A stretch of 64,000 nucleotides of DNA from Methylocystis heyeri (GTDB lineage Bacteria > Pseudomonadota > Alphaproteobacteria > Rhizobiales > Beijerinckiaceae). The DNA lies in NCBI RefSeq assembly GCF_004802635.2, contig NZ_CP046052.1:2914001-2978000 (forward strand). The letters are read 5' to 3'. Numbering within the stretch: the first letter of the stretch is position 1; each line of letters starts with the position of its first letter. Shown piece by piece: positions 44,516-53,548 of this stretch. The notes beneath the pieces are model-generated. The model was not told where the DNA came from. It saw only the letters and a program-made list of their open reading frames with translations, and did no database searches. Both the position numbers and the translations under genes were made by a program.

Positions 44516-45868
44516 TTACTTCCCCTTATAGGCGATACGCCAGATCGCGCCGCCGGCGTCGTCGGTCACGAGCAGCGAACCGTCGGCCGCCACCGCGGGG
44601 TCGACAGGGCGACCCCAAACCCGGCTGTCGTCCGCAGCGACGACGAAACCGGTGAGAAAATCCTCATATTCGCCGGTCGGCGCCCCGTCCCTGAAACGCA
44701 GCCTCACCACTTTGTAGCCCGTGCGCTTGGAGCGGTTCCATGAACCATGCAAGGCGACGAAGGCGTCGCCCTTATAGCTTTCCGGGAATTGCGCGCCTTC
44801 ATAGAAGGCTAGTCCCAGCGGCGCGGAATGGGGCTGGAACAATATGTCCGGCGTCGCGATTTCCGCGGAAAGATCCGGTCGCCGTCCTGCGTGGCGAGGA
44901 TCTTCGTGAGCGCCGATGTAATACCAGGGCCAGCCGTAAAAGGCGGCGGGCTTCACCTTTGTGGCGTAATCGGGCGGCAAGTCGTCGCCGAGCATATCGC
45001 GCTCATTGACGACGCACCAGACGTCGCTGGTCCCGGGACGTATCGTGAGGCCCGAACAATTGCGCAGCCCGGTCGCAAAAACGCGTTTGTGGCCGCCTTC
45101 GGGGTCGAAAGCCAAGACATCGGCGCGCAGAAGCTCCGAGCCGGCGCTGGCGCCGCGCCCACTGTTTTTTTCAAGGACGGAGGTTTCTTCGGCGGTCGGC
45201 TGCGGATGGCCTTCCGCGACATTGGTCTTGGAGCCCACCGCGACATAGAGCGTTCCGGCGTCGGGAGAAAAGACGAGGTCGCGGGTCCAGTGCCCGCCGT
45301 CGCCGGGAAGATCGGCGATTTTTTCGCCTTCGCCCAAAGCCTGCGTCTGGCCGGGCCTGTAGGCGTAGCGCAGCAGCTGCGACGGCGTCGAGACGTAGAT
45401 CCAGCGCGGTTCGGGACCGGGCGGATAGAAGGCGAGGCCCGAGGGGCGTTCGAGCCCGGAGACGAAAACCCGGCCCGGCCCCGGCTGGCCGCCCGGGAAA
45501 ACGCTGATCTGGCCGCCGTTGCTCTCGACGACGAAGACGTCGCCGTTCGGGGCCACTCTGATCGTTCGCGGCCCCTTCAGCCCGGAGGCGAAGATCTCCG
45601 CCGAGAAACCCTCCGGCGTCCTGGGCCAAGCGCCTTCCGGGCGCGGCGCGACTTGCGAGCGGAATGCGGCGAGCTCTCCGGCGAAGGGAGGCGGAAGGTC
45701 GCCGGGCGAAATTTTCCGAACCACGCCCGGCGCGTCGGAACGCCAATCGCCGAAGGCTGCGGCGCCCGTAAGGACGCCGCCCGACTGCGCTGAAAACGCT
45801 TGCGGCGCCGCCAAGGCCAGCGCAGCGGCGGAAAAGGCCAAGGCGATTGGAAATCTTGCAGTCGGCAT
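44516..45868 (-). CDS. Periplasmic PQQ-type sugar/sorbosone dehydrogenase-like protein
   Basis: 450 residues with a signal peptide (FPIALAFSAAALALAAPQAFSA). The six-bladed beta-propeller of soluble aldose/L-sorbosone dehydrogenases is seen in GLKGPRTIRVAPNGDVFVVE, SGLERPSGLAFYPPG, HWTRDLVFSPDAGTLYVAVG and FYGWPWYYIGAHEDP. These use PQQ to oxidise sugars in the periplasm, though many relatives have unknown substrates. ATG 45868 starts the signal peptide. Divergent from the arylsulfotransferase gene. Confidence 0.85.
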   Translation of the reverse strand: MPTARFPIALAFSAAALALAAPQAFSAQSGGVLTGAAAFGDWRSDAPGVVRKISPGDLPPPFAGELAAFRSQVAPRPEGAWPRTPEGFSAEIFASGLKGPRTIRVAPNGDVFVVESNGGQISVFPGGQPGPGRVFVSGLERPSGLAFYPPGPEPRWIYVSTPSQLLRYAYRPGQTQALGEGEKIADLPGDGGHWTRDLVFSPDAGTLYVAVGSKTNVAEGHPQPTAEETSVLEKNSGRGASAGSELLRADVLAFDPEGGHKRVFATGLRNCSGLTIRPGTSDVWCVVNERDMLGDDLPPDYATKVKPAAFYGWPWYYIGAHEDPRHAGRRPDLSAEIATPDILFQPHSAPLGLAFYEGAQFPESYKGDAFVALHGSWNRSKRTGYKVVRLRFRDGAPTGEYEDFLTGFVVAADDSRVWGRPVDPAVAADGSLLVTDDAGGAIWRIAYKGK

Positions 45869-45928
45869 GGCCTTATCTTCTCCCGTGAGGCCGTGGCCGG
45901 GATCGGCCTCTATGTCGTCACAGACCAT

Positions 45929-45938
45929 TATAGCTATA
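45929..45938. promoter_or_regulatory. TATAGCTATA palindrome in divergent promoter region
   Basis: A perfect 10-bp palindrome in a locally AT-rich part (45925-45955) of the intergenic region between the divergent sugar dehydrogenase and arylsulfotransferase genes. Could be an operator or promoter element; no regulator is assigned. Confidence 0.3.
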
Positions 45939-46119
45939 AATTGAATATGTAAATAGCTTCCAATCTCAATGCACGCACACTGCACGAGCGCCTCTATATC
46001 CCCTAATATTGCGCGAATAAAGCCGCAGCTGGCAAAATGCCGATGCCCGTTATAATCATGTTTACTAGACCGATTTGATATGCTTATATCGCGCATCAGC
46101 TCCCAGTACCCCGGGGACA

Positions 46120-47541
46120 ATGACGATGGACGCCAGAAAGACGGACATTTCAACGATTTCGACGAGACGCCGCAAAAAAGCTGTCGCCGCCGGCGCCTCG
46201 ATGCTCGCGCTTTGCGCCTGCGAGGCCCTCGCCGAGCCCAGCGTCTATCCCACCGGAACGACGATCTACGATCCTTCGCGGGCCTATAATTCCTACGTCC
46301 TGTTCGCCGGCGGTGACAATGTCTCCCACTTGATCGACCTCACGGGCAAGGTCGTCCACGAGTGGACCTACGGCGGGCAGCCCGTCGCCTTCATCGATCC
46401 CGCCCTCGTCGACGGCGCGCGCGGGCATATCTTTGCGACGCTCGAAACCGAGGAAGGCAAAGGCACGGATCTTCTTCCCGGCAGGAGCCAGACCCGCATC
46501 GTCAAGCGGGTCGGCGAGATCGACTGGGACGGCAAGCCGGTTTGGGAGTTCGGCCAGAGCGCGCCGGGCGGCCGCGCCCGGCAGCATCACGACATCTCGC
46601 GTCTTCCCAATGGCAATACGCTCGTGCTCTCCAACATCGCCTATCCGCTTCCAGGCTTTGCTCAGCCGCAGGTGCTGGACGACGTCGCCTATGAGGTGAA
46701 TCCGGACGGCGACGTGGTCTGGACCTGGGCGGCCTCCGACCATATCGACGAGATCGGCTTCTCCCCTGAGGAGTTGAAGCTCGTCAAGGCGTCCCCGGAC
46801 GCAGATTTCCTTCACGTCAATAATCTGAAACCGCTCGGGCCCAACCACTGGTTCGACGAAGGCGACAACCGCTTCGCGCCCGACAATCTGATATTCGACT
46901 CGCGCAGCGCCAATTTCATCGCGATCGTCGATCGCAAGACTCGCAAGATCGTATGGACGCTGGGGCCCCATTTCCCGCGGATCGAAGAATACGGCGCCGG
47001 CCGCAAGGTCCCGCGGCCAGTGGATCAGATTTCCGGCCAGCACGACGCGCATATCATTCCCAAAGGCCTCCCCGGCGCCGGAAACCTGCTGGTGTTCGAC
47101 AATCAGGGCGCGGCCGGCTTTCCCCCGGCGCCGACCACATTGACCAGCGGCTCGCGCGTGCTGGAAATCAATCCGGCCACAAAGCAGATCGTCTGGCAAT
47201 ATTCCGCGGCGAGTTCCGGCGCCGCGGGCTGGACCTTTCGCAGCACCCATATCAGCAATGCGCGGCGACTGCCGAACGGCAACACCTTCATCGACGAAGG
47301 CCAGATCGGACGGTTTTTCCAGGTGACGCCGGACGGTGAGATCGTCTGGGAATATCTCAACCCCTATCCCCGCCGCGGCAAGGACGCAGAAACCGGCAGA
47401 ACGACGCTGAACTACAGCGTCTACCGGGCGCAGCCGGTTCCCTACGACTGGGCCCCGCAAGGAACGCCGCATGCGGAGGCGGGCGTAACGCCCCCGGAAA
47501 ATTCGGCCTTCCACATCACGGCCAGGGAGAAACAGCCGTGA
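46120..47541 (+). CDS. Arylsulfotransferase (ASST) family protein
   Basis: 473 residues. Signal segment with KKAVAAGASMLALCACEALA, then a propeller rich in NG(N/D)T turns (RQHHDISRLPNGNTLVLSN, HDAHIIPKGLPGAGNLLVFD, NARRLPNGNTFIDEG), as in aryl-sulfate sulfotransferases, which move sulfate between phenols in the periplasm without PAPS. His in RQHHD and HDAH correspond to the expected active-site region. ATG 46120 chosen; ATG 46126 is possible. Stop overlaps the following GTG. Confidence 0.82.
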   Translation: MTMDARKTDISTISTRRRKKAVAAGASMLALCACEALAEPSVYPTGTTIYDPSRAYNSYVLFAGGDNVSHLIDLTGKVVHEWTYGGQPVAFIDPALVDGARGHIFATLETEEGKGTDLLPGRSQTRIVKRVGEIDWDGKPVWEFGQSAPGGRARQHHDISRLPNGNTLVLSNIAYPLPGFAQPQVLDDVAYEVNPDGDVVWTWAASDHIDEIGFSPEELKLVKASPDADFLHVNNLKPLGPNHWFDEGDNRFAPDNLIFDSRSANFIAIVDRKTRKIVWTLGPHFPRIEEYGAGRKVPRPVDQISGQHDAHIIPKGLPGAGNLLVFDNQGAAGFPPAPTTLTSGSRVLEINPATKQIVWQYSAASSGAAGWTFRSTHISNARRLPNGNTFIDEGQIGRFFQVTPDGEIVWEYLNPYPRRGKDAETGRTTLNYSVYRAQPVPYDWAPQGTPHAEAGVTPPENSAFHITAREKQP

Positions 47542-47780
47542 TCGCCGGAACGCTAGGTGCGCCAGGCTTTCGCGCCTTTCTTGTCGAGATCGGTCCGCAC
47601 GCCGTCGGGGTTGTGACGCAGGAAGACGACGGCTTTCGCTTCTGCGCCTTCAAGAACAGGTTTCGCGCGCTCGAAGACCAGTTGTTCGACGACCCCGACG
47701 CGGCCCGGAGCGCGGCGCTCGAACTTCACTGCAGCGCCGGGCGCGAGCTTTCCGCGCTGACCTCGCTTGCGACCGGTTGA
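47538..47780 (+). CDS. Small hypothetical protein
   Basis: 80 residues (GTG start, GTGA overlap with the ASST stop). Soluble, alpha/beta composition, FRFCAFKNRFRALEDQLF followed by helix. No family recognised. Coupling and spacing before the next gene make it plausible. Confidence 0.6.
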   Translation: MIAGTLGAPGFRAFLVEIGPHAVGVVTQEDDGFRFCAFKNRFRALEDQLFDDPDAARSAALELHCSAGRELSALTSLATG

Positions 47781-47821
47781 AACCCGCCGATCGCCCATTC
47801 CTCACGGAGAGAAACCTCAAA

Positions 47822-48352
47822 ATGATCAGATCTACTGTCGCTGCGCTTGTTGTTTTGTCCTCCGCCGGGCTCGCGCTCGCCCAAGGGGCTCCGCAGCCGA
47901 ATGCGGCGCCGGCCCAGTCTCCCCCGCCTCCCCCGGCCCGCGGACCTTCGTTCGACCTCGCGCTGGAAGCCGCCCAGACCGCCCTGGAGGCGGGCAAGGC
48001 CGCCGATCAGAAGGTCGCGGTCACGGTGATCGACTCGGCCGGCGTGCTGAAAGCGGTGCTGGTTTCCGACGGAACCGGCCCGCGCGCCGTTCAGAACAGC
48101 AACTTCAAGGCCCAGGCCGCGCTCGCCTTCAAGGAGACCTCCGGCGAGCTCGCCGAACAGGTGAAATCCAACAAGGATCTCGCCGAAAAAGTCGCCGCCA
48201 ACCCCAATTATCTCGCCCGCGCCGGCGCTGTTCTCATCAGGGTCAATGACGAAATCATCGGCGCGATCGGGGTCGGCGGCGCGCGCGGGTCCGACAAGGA
48301 CGAGCAATATGCGCTCGCCGGGGTCCAGAAAGTACAGGCGCGGCTGAAGTAG
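47822..48352 (+). CDS. HbpS/GlcG-family secreted protein
   Basis: 176 residues with a signal peptide (TVAALVVLSSAGLALAQ), a proline-rich linker and a heme-degrading HbpS-like domain: LALEAAQTALEAGKAADQKV, VTVIDSAGVLKAVLVSDG and GAVLIRVNDEIIGAIGVGGA. Relatives bind heme or act as extracellular sensors. ATG 47822 starts the signal peptide. Ends the ASST transcript, before a strong terminator. Confidence 0.85.
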   Translation: MIRSTVAALVVLSSAGLALAQGAPQPNAAPAQSPPPPPARGPSFDLALEAAQTALEAGKAADQKVAVTVIDSAGVLKAVLVSDGTGPRAVQNSNFKAQAALAFKETSGELAEQVKSNKDLAEKVAANPNYLARAGAVLIRVNDEIIGAIGVGGARGSDKDEQYALAGVQKVQARLK

Positions 48353-48469
48353 CGCCGCGGACTCGGTTCCGCGCCCCGCGACAAAATGGGGCGCGTCACC
48401 GGAGCGCATGGCGTTCAAGGCTCAGTTGGCTCTATTGTGGTTCATCGTTTCCTTCCTCCCTCGTGACTG

Positions 48470-48495
48470 GCGGCCCTTCGGGGCCGCTTTTTTTT
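48470..48495 (+). terminator. Rho-independent terminator
   Basis: GCGGCCC-TTCG-GGGCCGC stem-loop followed by a run of nine T (48488-48495 and on). Lies 118 bp after the HbpS-like gene; the stem is also symmetric for the other strand. Confidence 0.85.
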
Positions 48496-48804
48496 GCGCG
48501 CGGCTATGGCGGGGGGAACAGAACCGCAGCAACTGCTCGCCCGCGTTGAGCGTCTAGTCGGCGAGCGAAGATCCTGAATGTCGGCTCCCGACGGTTTGGG
48601 AAGCTCCCGAACAGGGCGGCGTCGTATGCGCTCCCCGACCAAAGACCGGCCAAAAGCGACAGCTCCCCTCGCGCTTGCCTTCCGCAACGTCAGCTCTAGT
48701 TCCAAATTTCAGCGTGCAGCGAGGCCAAAGCAGACGGAAGAACCTAACCGCGAAAGGCGCGTGAGATAACTTCTTTTCACGTTGTAAGTGGGAGTAAGGT
48801 CAGC
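48496..48804. other. Upstream region of the cytochrome oxidase operon
   Basis: 309 bp without a gene. It must hold the operon promoter; no strong -35/-10 pair is obvious. Confidence 0.4.
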
Positions 48805-49632
48805 ATGCGCGTCGCTCTCGCCATGGTCGCGGTCTTGATCGCCTCGCTGGCCTTCCATTTTGCGAGCCCGTGGCGCGCGACGCCGATCGCCTCGAACTGG
48901 GGCTTCATAGACGACACCATGGCGCTGACCTTCTGGATCACCGGAGCCGGCTTCGTCGCGGTCGTATTATTCATGGCCTATTGCCTCTACCGCTCTCGGC
49001 ACCAGCCCGGCCGGCGGGCGGCCTACGAACCGGAGAAGCGAAAGCTCGAGGCCTGGCTTTCAATCATCACCACGGTTGCAGTGGTCGTGCTGCTCGCCCC
49101 AGGCCTAACAGTGTGGGGACAATATATCGAGGCGCCCGCGGGCGCTATGGAGGTCGAAGCGGTCGGCATGCAGTGGAACTGGAGCTTCCGCTTGCCGGGC
49201 GACGACAACAAATTGGGCGCGACCGACATTCGCTTCGTCGACAGCGGCAACCCGCTGGGCCTCAACCCGGCCGACCGCAACGGCAAGGACGACCTCATCG
49301 TCACGAACGGCGAATTGCACCTGCCTGTCGGCAAACCGGTGAAGGTGCTGTTGCGCTCGATCGACGTTCTTCACGATTTCTACGTGCCGCAGATCCGGGC
49401 GAAGATGGATCTGGTGCCGGGCATCGTGAGTTCTCTGTGGTTCACGCCGACCAAGATCGGCGAATTTGACATTCTTTGCGCCGCCTTTTGCGGACTTGGG
49501 CATCCGCAAATGCGCGGGAAAATGATCGTCGACACCGACTCCGACTACGCCAGATGGCGAGAGGCCCAGCAGACTTTCGAACAATCGCGGAAGACCGACG
49601 CCGATCGCGGCCGGCGGGAGTCCAATCCATGA
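48805..49632 (+). CDS. coxB: Cytochrome c oxidase subunit II
   Basis: 275 residues. Three hydrophobic segments (one signal-like) precede the cupredoxin domain with the complete dinuclear CuA site: His in DVLHDFYVPQ, and C-x3-C-x3-H-x2-M in CAAFCGLGHPQM. The aromatic patch GMQWNWSF fits electron entry from cytochrome c. No fused cytochrome c domain. CuA shows the enzyme is a cytochrome c, not quinol, oxidase. First gene of a five-gene operon. Confidence 0.94.
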   Translation: MRVALAMVAVLIASLAFHFASPWRATPIASNWGFIDDTMALTFWITGAGFVAVVLFMAYCLYRSRHQPGRRAAYEPEKRKLEAWLSIITTVAVVVLLAPGLTVWGQYIEAPAGAMEVEAVGMQWNWSFRLPGDDNKLGATDIRFVDSGNPLGLNPADRNGKDDLIVTNGELHLPVGKPVKVLLRSIDVLHDFYVPQIRAKMDLVPGIVSSLWFTPTKIGEFDILCAAFCGLGHPQMRGKMIVDTDSDYARWREAQQTFEQSRKTDADRGRRESNP

Positions 49633-49678
49633 CGGACGGCCGACGGGCGCGCGCAAGAAGACGCGGGAGACACAGTCC

Positions 49679-51445
49679 ATGACCGACGCGACTGCAAGAC
49701 CCGAGGATGCGGTTCCGCCCGCCGAAACGCCCGAAATGGAGCTGTTCCACCCGCATGGCTGGATCACGCAATACGTCTTCTCCCAGGACGCGAAGATCAT
49801 TGCGATCCAATATGCCGGCACCGCGATCGGGATCGGTCTGGTCGCGCTCGCGATGTCCTGGATCATCCGCCTGCAGCTGGCGTTTCCCGGCGCCCTGTCC
49901 TTCATCGACGCCAATGTCTATTATCAGGCTGTGACCATGCACGGCATGATCATGGTGGTCTACATGCTGACCGCCATCTTTCTCGGCGGGTTCGGCAATT
50001 ATCTCATTCCCCTCATGGTCGGCGCGCGGGATATGGTGTTTCCCTTCGTCAACATGCTCAGCTATTGGGTTTATCTGCTCGCGACGCTCGTGCTTGCTTC
50101 GAGTTTTTTCGTGCCCGGCGGGCCGACTGGCGCCGGCTGGACGCTTTATCCGCCGCAGTCGATTCTCACCGGAACGCCCGGATACGACTATGGCGTCGTC
50201 ATAATGCTCGCCTCCCTGATTCTCTTCATCATCGGCTTCACGATGGGCGGGCTCAACTATGTCGTGACCGTGCTGCAGGCGCGCACGCGCGGCATGACCT
50301 TGATGCGCATGCCGCTCACCGTCTGGGGAATTTTCACTGCTGCAGTCATGGCGCTGCTCGCCTTCCCGGGCCTCTTCGTCGCCTGCGTGATGCTGCTGCT
50401 CGACCGCACGCTCGGCACCAGCTTCTTCATGCCCAACATCGTCGAGCTCGGCGAGCACAGGAACTACAACGGCGGCAGCCCGATCCTGTTCCAACATCTG
50501 TTCTGGTTCTTCGGGCACCCGGAGGTTTACATCGTCGCGCTGCCGGCCTTCGGCATCGTCTCCGACCTCATCAGCGTTCACGCCCGTAAAAACATCTTCG
50601 GCTATCGCATGATGGTCTGGGCGATCATCGCCATCGGCGTGCTGAGCATGGTGGTCTGGGGCCACCATATGTATGTCAGCGGCATGGATCCCTGGTTCGG
50701 CTTCTTCTTCGCCGTCACCACGCTGGCGATCGCCATACCGACAGCCCTCAAAGTCTACAATTGGGTGCTGACGCTCTGGAACGCCGATATCCATTTCACG
50801 ACGCCGATGCTGTTCGCGCTCGGCTTTCTCGTCACCTTCGTGAACGGCGGGATCACCGGTCTCTATCTCGGCAATGTCATCGTCGACGTTCCTCTTTCGG
50901 CGACGCTGTTCGTGGTCGCGCATTTCCACATGGTGATGGGCATCGCGCCGGTGCTGGTCATCTTCGGAGCCATATATCACTGGTTCCCCAAAATGACGGG
51001 CCGCATGATGGACGAGCGCCTGGGCAAAATCCACTTCTGGATAACGTTCATCGGCGCCTATGCCGTTTTCTTCCCGATGCATTATCTGGGTGTGCTCGGC
51101 ATCCCGCGCCGCTTTTACGAATTGGGGCAGACCGCGTTCGTGCCTCAGTCCGCATCTGCGCTGAACATATTCATCACCTTCGTCGCGCTTGTCGTCGGCG
51201 CTGCGCAGGCGATCTTTTTCTTCAATCTGTTCCGCAGCATCAAATATGGCGCGCCCTCGGGGGGCAATCCTTGGCGCGCCGCGTCGCTGGAATGGCAAAC
51301 GCCACAGACCCCGCCCGGGCACGGCAACTGGGGCGATGAGCCGCCAATCGTCTATCGCTGGCCGTACGCCTACAGTGTTCCCGGCGCTCCCGAGGATTAT
51401 CTTCCGCAGAACGCTCCGCCATTGCACGGAGAGCATTCATCATGA
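49679..51445 (+). CDS. coxA: Cytochrome c oxidase subunit I (A-type)
   Basis: 588 residues, about 12 helices. Heme His in VTMHGMIMVVYM, CuB site GHPEVY with the cross-linked Tyr and the D-channel Glu, GHHMYVSGMDP, K-channel Lys in TALKVYNW and the VAHFHMVMG ligands to both hemes. D-channel Asn/Asp pattern (GFGNYLIPLMVGARDMVFP) is conserved. A-family heme-copper oxidase pumping protons. ATG 49679. Stop overlaps the next gene (ATGA). Confidence 0.96.
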   Translation: MTDATARPEDAVPPAETPEMELFHPHGWITQYVFSQDAKIIAIQYAGTAIGIGLVALAMSWIIRLQLAFPGALSFIDANVYYQAVTMHGMIMVVYMLTAIFLGGFGNYLIPLMVGARDMVFPFVNMLSYWVYLLATLVLASSFFVPGGPTGAGWTLYPPQSILTGTPGYDYGVVIMLASLILFIIGFTMGGLNYVVTVLQARTRGMTLMRMPLTVWGIFTAAVMALLAFPGLFVACVMLLLDRTLGTSFFMPNIVELGEHRNYNGGSPILFQHLFWFFGHPEVYIVALPAFGIVSDLISVHARKNIFGYRMMVWAIIAIGVLSMVVWGHHMYVSGMDPWFGFFFAVTTLAIAIPTALKVYNWVLTLWNADIHFTTPMLFALGFLVTFVNGGITGLYLGNVIVDVPLSATLFVVAHFHMVMGIAPVLVIFGAIYHWFPKMTGRMMDERLGKIHFWITFIGAYAVFFPMHYLGVLGIPRRFYELGQTAFVPQSASALNIFITFVALVVGAAQAIFFFNLFRSIKYGAPSGGNPWRAASLEWQTPQTPPGHGNWGDEPPIVYRWPYAYSVPGAPEDYLPQNAPPLHGEHSS

Positions 51446-52146
51446 GCTTGATGGGCATCTACATCTTTTTCATAGTTTCGATAGCCGTATGGTGGCTGTG
51501 GCGGCAGGGCGTCATGCGCTCGCCATGGCTGGAGGAAGGCGAAATCGCCGCTTATCCCGGCGGCTCTCTCTCCCCGCCGCCCGCTGCGAAACTCGGGCTC
51601 GGCGTCTTTCTGGCGGTTGCCGGCTGCCTGTTTTCGCTGATGGCCGCGGCCTATTTCATGCGGGCGGGCTCGCCGGACTGGCGGGCGCCGCCGACGCCCG
51701 GCATTTTATGGCTGAATACCATGGCGCTCATCGCCAGCAGCGTCACGATTCAACTCGCTGCATTTGAAGCGACGCGGAGCGACCGCAGCAGGCTCGAGTT
51801 CCTGCTGGTCGCGAGCGGCGTGCTGTCTTTGGCGTTTCTGCTCGGCCAGATTCAGGCGTGGCGTGAGCTTGTCGACGCCGGCGTCTTTGCATCGAGCAAT
51901 CCGGCGAGCGCTTTCTTCTATCTGCTTACCGGCGCGCATGGGCTGCATCTCATCGGCGGACTCGCCGCGCTCTCGCTCACGATCCGCCGGGCCTGGACCG
52001 AGCAATCGAACGCCGCTCTTGCGGCCAGCGTGGAGCTTTGCGCCGTCTACTGGCATTTTCTGCTGTTCGTCTGGCTGCTGCTCTTTGCAATGCTGGCCGG
52101 GAAAGCGGATGCGCTCGGCGTCATCTGCCGGCGGATCCTTTCTTGA
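51442..52146 (+). CDS. Cytochrome oxidase subunit III-like protein
   Basis: 234 residues with about six helices. The parts GAHGLHLIGGLAALSL and VYWHFLLFVWLLLFAML match the C-terminal half of the subunit III fold, while the first helix (GIYIFFIVSIAVWWLW) is separate. It lies between coxA and a canonical subunit III, so the operon encodes two subunit III-type proteins. ATG overlaps the coxA stop. Confidence 0.8.
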   Translation: MSLMGIYIFFIVSIAVWWLWRQGVMRSPWLEEGEIAAYPGGSLSPPPAAKLGLGVFLAVAGCLFSLMAAAYFMRAGSPDWRAPPTPGILWLNTMALIASSVTIQLAAFEATRSDRSRLEFLLVASGVLSLAFLLGQIQAWRELVDAGVFASSNPASAFFYLLTGAHGLHLIGGLAALSLTIRRAWTEQSNAALAASVELCAVYWHFLLFVWLLLFAMLAGKADALGVICRRILS

Positions 52147-52174
52147 TCGACCCCTCAAAACCGAGAACGCGATC

Positions 52175-52900
52175 ATGACTGCGGAACCCGTAACGACGAC
52201 CGATCATCAAGCGCCCCCACGGCCGGAGGGCTTCGCAGGCGCCCTGGCCGACTGGAGTTCCGACCAGCGCTCGTTCAAGACTGCATCCTGGCGCAAAACC
52301 ATGATGTGGATATTCCTCGTCAGCGATACCTTCATCTTCAGCTGCTTTCTCATCTCCTACATGACGGTGCGTGTTTCGACGACGGTGGAATGGCCGAATC
52401 CGAGCGAAATCTTCGCGCTCGAAATCGGGGGGAAAAAAATTCCGCTCATTCTCATCGCGATCATGACCTTCGATCTCATTACGAGTTCCGGCACGATGGC
52501 GCTGGCGGTGAATTACGCCTATGCGCGCCAGCGCAGGGCGGCCGCGATCCTGATGGCGCTCACTGCGGTCATCGGGGCCGCCTTTGTCGGGATGCAGGCC
52601 TTTGAATGGACGACGCTCATCCATGAGGGCGTGCGTCCCTGGAGCAATCCTTTCGGAGCGCCGCAGTTCGGCTCCTGCTTCTTCATGATTACGGGCTTCC
52701 ACGGCTTCCATGTGTCGATCGGCGTCATCGCGTTGCTGGTCATCGCGCGCAATGTCTGGCGCGGCGATTACGAGACCGGCAGACGCAGCCCGCTATCGCA
52801 CCGCAGGGGCGATTATGAAATCGTCGAGGTCATGGGCCTTTATTGGCACTTCGTCGACCTCGTATGGGTGTTTATCTTCGCCTTCTTCTATCTCTGGTGA
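52175..52900 (+). CDS. coxC: Cytochrome c oxidase subunit III
   Basis: 241 residues, five to six helices. MMWIFLVSDTFIFSCFLISY, GFHGFHVSIGVIALLVI and VMGLYWHFVDLVWVFIFAFFY are standard subunit III signatures including the conserved Glu and His. ATG 52175, 28 bp after the preceding stop. Stabilises subunit I and its proton uptake path. Confidence 0.93.
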   Translation: MTAEPVTTTDHQAPPRPEGFAGALADWSSDQRSFKTASWRKTMMWIFLVSDTFIFSCFLISYMTVRVSTTVEWPNPSEIFALEIGGKKIPLILIAIMTFDLITSSGTMALAVNYAYARQRRAAAILMALTAVIGAAFVGMQAFEWTTLIHEGVRPWSNPFGAPQFGSCFFMITGFHGFHVSIGVIALLVIARNVWRGDYETGRRSPLSHRRGDYEIVEVMGLYWHFVDLVWVFIFAFFYLW

Positions 52901-52915
52901 CGACGAGGCAGGCCT

Positions 52916-53341
52916 ATGACATCGACGACCGAAACCGGCACAAAGAGCGTCGCCGAGGAGCAGACCGGCGGCGAGACTGTCTCTGCGCATGCCTACCATG
53001 CGGCCGGCGCGCCCCCGAACGCTGCAGCCCATGGCCAACAGCACCCGCTCAGGCTCTATTTTGCCGTATGGATTCTACTGTTCGTGCTGAGCGGCTGCTC
53101 CTATGCCGTCGATTATTTCAATTTCCAAGGCTATCTGCGCTGGACGCTGATCATCATTTTCATGCTGCTCAAAGCCGGCGCGATCGTCGCTGTGTTCATG
53201 CATATGGCCTGGGAGCGGCTGGCGCTGGTCACGGCCATTTTGCTGCCGCCTCTGGCGGTGCTCGTCTTCATGACGACCATGGCCGTGGAGGGTCACTACA
53301 CCTATTTTTTGCGTCAGATTTTCTTTGGACCGGGATCTTGA
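52916..53341 (+). CDS. coxD: Cytochrome c oxidase subunit IV (prokaryotic)
   Basis: 141 residues; a polar 45-residue head followed by three helices (YFAVWILLFVLSGCSYAV, WTLIIIFMLLKAGAIVAVFM, LVTAILLPPLAVLVFMTTM). The family motif K-x-x-x-I-V-x-x-F-M-H is present (LLKAGAIVAVFMHM). ATG start, last gene of the operon. Confidence 0.88.
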   Translation: MTSTTETGTKSVAEEQTGGETVSAHAYHAAGAPPNAAAHGQQHPLRLYFAVWILLFVLSGCSYAVDYFNFQGYLRWTLIIIFMLLKAGAIVAVFMHMAWERLALVTAILLPPLAVLVFMTTMAVEGHYTYFLRQIFFGPGS

Positions 53342-53360
53342 GCATTGCGGGATGGTTCCG

Positions 53361-53391
53361 ATTGGCGAGGCTTCTGCGCCTCGCAGCCAAT
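53361..53391 (+). terminator. Hairpin after the oxidase operon
   Basis: ATTGGC-GAGGC stem pairing with GCCTC-(GCA)-GCCAAT around TTCTGC, 20 bp after the subunit IV stop. No T-run, so termination is only inferred. Confidence 0.45.
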
Positions 53392-53477
53392 GGCCGCTTC
53401 TGCGGATCGCGAAGCGATTTCGCGCAAGCCGTGTCGGACAGCATTTCGCGTAAGCGTGTCGATTGAAACTGAACCGC

Positions 53478-53492
53478 ATGACGCTAGGTCAT
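53478..53492. promoter_or_regulatory. ATGAC-N5-GTCAT dyad upstream of a stress gene
   Basis: Perfect 5-bp arms with 5-base spacer, 57 bp before the stress-protein start. It lies within a weak TGAAC-N17-TGTT match to the EcfG general-stress promoter (consensus GGAAC/CGTT), one mismatch in each box. Either reading is tentative. Confidence 0.3.
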
Positions 53493-53548
53493 GTTAGTGC
53501 CTTCGAAGGGATAGGGCCTGTCTTCCAGTCTTCCTAAGGAGCACCTCG

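Noticed and set aside
49442-51436. 664-codon open frame opposite coxA
   Set aside because: Shadow of the oxidase gene, low-complexity His/Asp/Glu-rich product, no start signals.
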